NCBI GenBank assembly: GCA_014529385.2
Contig: CM043947.1
Span: 100,199,186-100,263,185, forward strand
Length of the DNA stretch: 64,000 bases
DNA from: Adiantum capillus-veneris
Taxonomy: Eukaryota > Streptophyta > Polypodiopsida > Polypodiales > Pteridaceae
Reading direction: 5' to 3'
Position numbers and translations under genes: made by a program
Shown here: piece by piece, positions 63,854 to 64,000 of the stretch
Numbering within the stretch: the stretch's first letter is position 1
Layout: each line of letters starts with the position of its first letter
Notes under the pieces: model-generated
Databases searched by the model: none
What the model saw: only the letters and a program-made list of their open reading frames with translations
What the model was told of the DNA's origin: nothing

Positions 63854-64000
63854 GCTTAGGATACAATGTATTTACCCTGAAAAGCTCTTTGACGGAGACG
63901 TCATACCAGATTGAAAATTAAGCATTACCAAAGTGGTACTGAGAACTGAGATTTTTGCACCATTGTAAAGCGGCATGCATGCAAGAGTTTGCATCATCTC
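63854..64000 (-). pseudogene. upstream end of the CACTA transposase at the window edge
   Basis: Continues the transposase region with stops in every frame. Too short to say more. Confidence 0.35.

Larger units (their letters stand above)
58729..64000 (-). mobile_element. CACTA DNA transposon, 3' portion (continues beyond the window)
   Basis: The plus-strand edge reads CACTACAACACG at 58729, the diagnostic terminus of CACTA (En/Spm) transposons. Inward are subterminal repeats, minisatellites, a second ORF (60546-60012) and a minus-strand transposase gene with DUF4216, DUF4218 and TNP2 (Transposase_21) regions up to the window end. Stops and frameshifts are present, so this copy is probably inactive. 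The other terminus lies outside the window; the 3-bp target duplication (AGA at 58726-58728 on this side) cannot be confirmed. Confidence 0.88.

Overview
Organism: the window looks like a transposon-dominated nuclear genome of a land plant. The evidence is an autonomous Ty1/Copia element primed by initiator tRNA-Met, Ty3/Gypsy elements with tRNA-Asp-like primer sites and a chromodomain tail, a CACTA transposon with TNP2, DUF4218 and DUF4216 regions, a plant-type LINE, and long (TC)n/(GA)n tracts. I cannot name the species; a large-genome lineage such as a fern, lycophyte or gymnosperm would fit, but that is inference. No intact host gene, rRNA or tRNA gene was recognised. Most coding DNA reads on the minus strand and most is broken. 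Layout: 0.2-3.3 kb holds two decayed Copia pieces. 4.3-8.86 kb is a near-perfect 4.5 kb palindrome that runs into a 200-N gap. 9.06-24.5 kb is a Gypsy-like element (element 1) with an unknown upstream ORF, gag, protease and a tail of W-[IV]-P-K repeats but no reverse transcriptase, RNase H or integrase. Its 3' end is split by a very young intact Copia element (9492-15045: identical 219-bp LTRs, 5-bp target duplication, uninterrupted 1324-codon gag-pol). 24.5-35.1 kb is a related Gypsy-like element (element 2) with gag, protease, RT, RNase H, two integrase-type H2C2 zinc-binding segments, a DD35E integrase and a second retropepsin-like domain after the integrase. 36-45 kb is mostly non-coding and holds LTR remnants, fold-back elements, minisatellites and one unrecognised decayed gene. 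45.3-46 kb is the 3' end of a chromodomain-type Gypsy. 49.7-50.8 kb is a LINE RT next to another 200-N gap. 51.8-58.1 kb is a third, heavily mutated Gypsy with tandem repeats at its 3' end. 58.73 kb to the window end is the 3' portion of a CACTA transposon. How the parts relate: elements 1 and 2 share gag, protease, the polypurine tract and its downstream sequence, and a ~290-300-bp spaced palindrome near AGTCTATCGCGATAGACT in their 5' leaders. The simplest reading is one retrotransposon lineage with a pol-bearing form and a pol-less form that may depend on it in trans. The lineage's unusual parts (upstream ORF, W-[IV]-P-K tail, doubled H2C2, post-integrase protease-like domain, leader palindromes) are the best candidates here for something undescribed. 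The 4.5 kb palindrome is equally striking but may be an assembly artefact.
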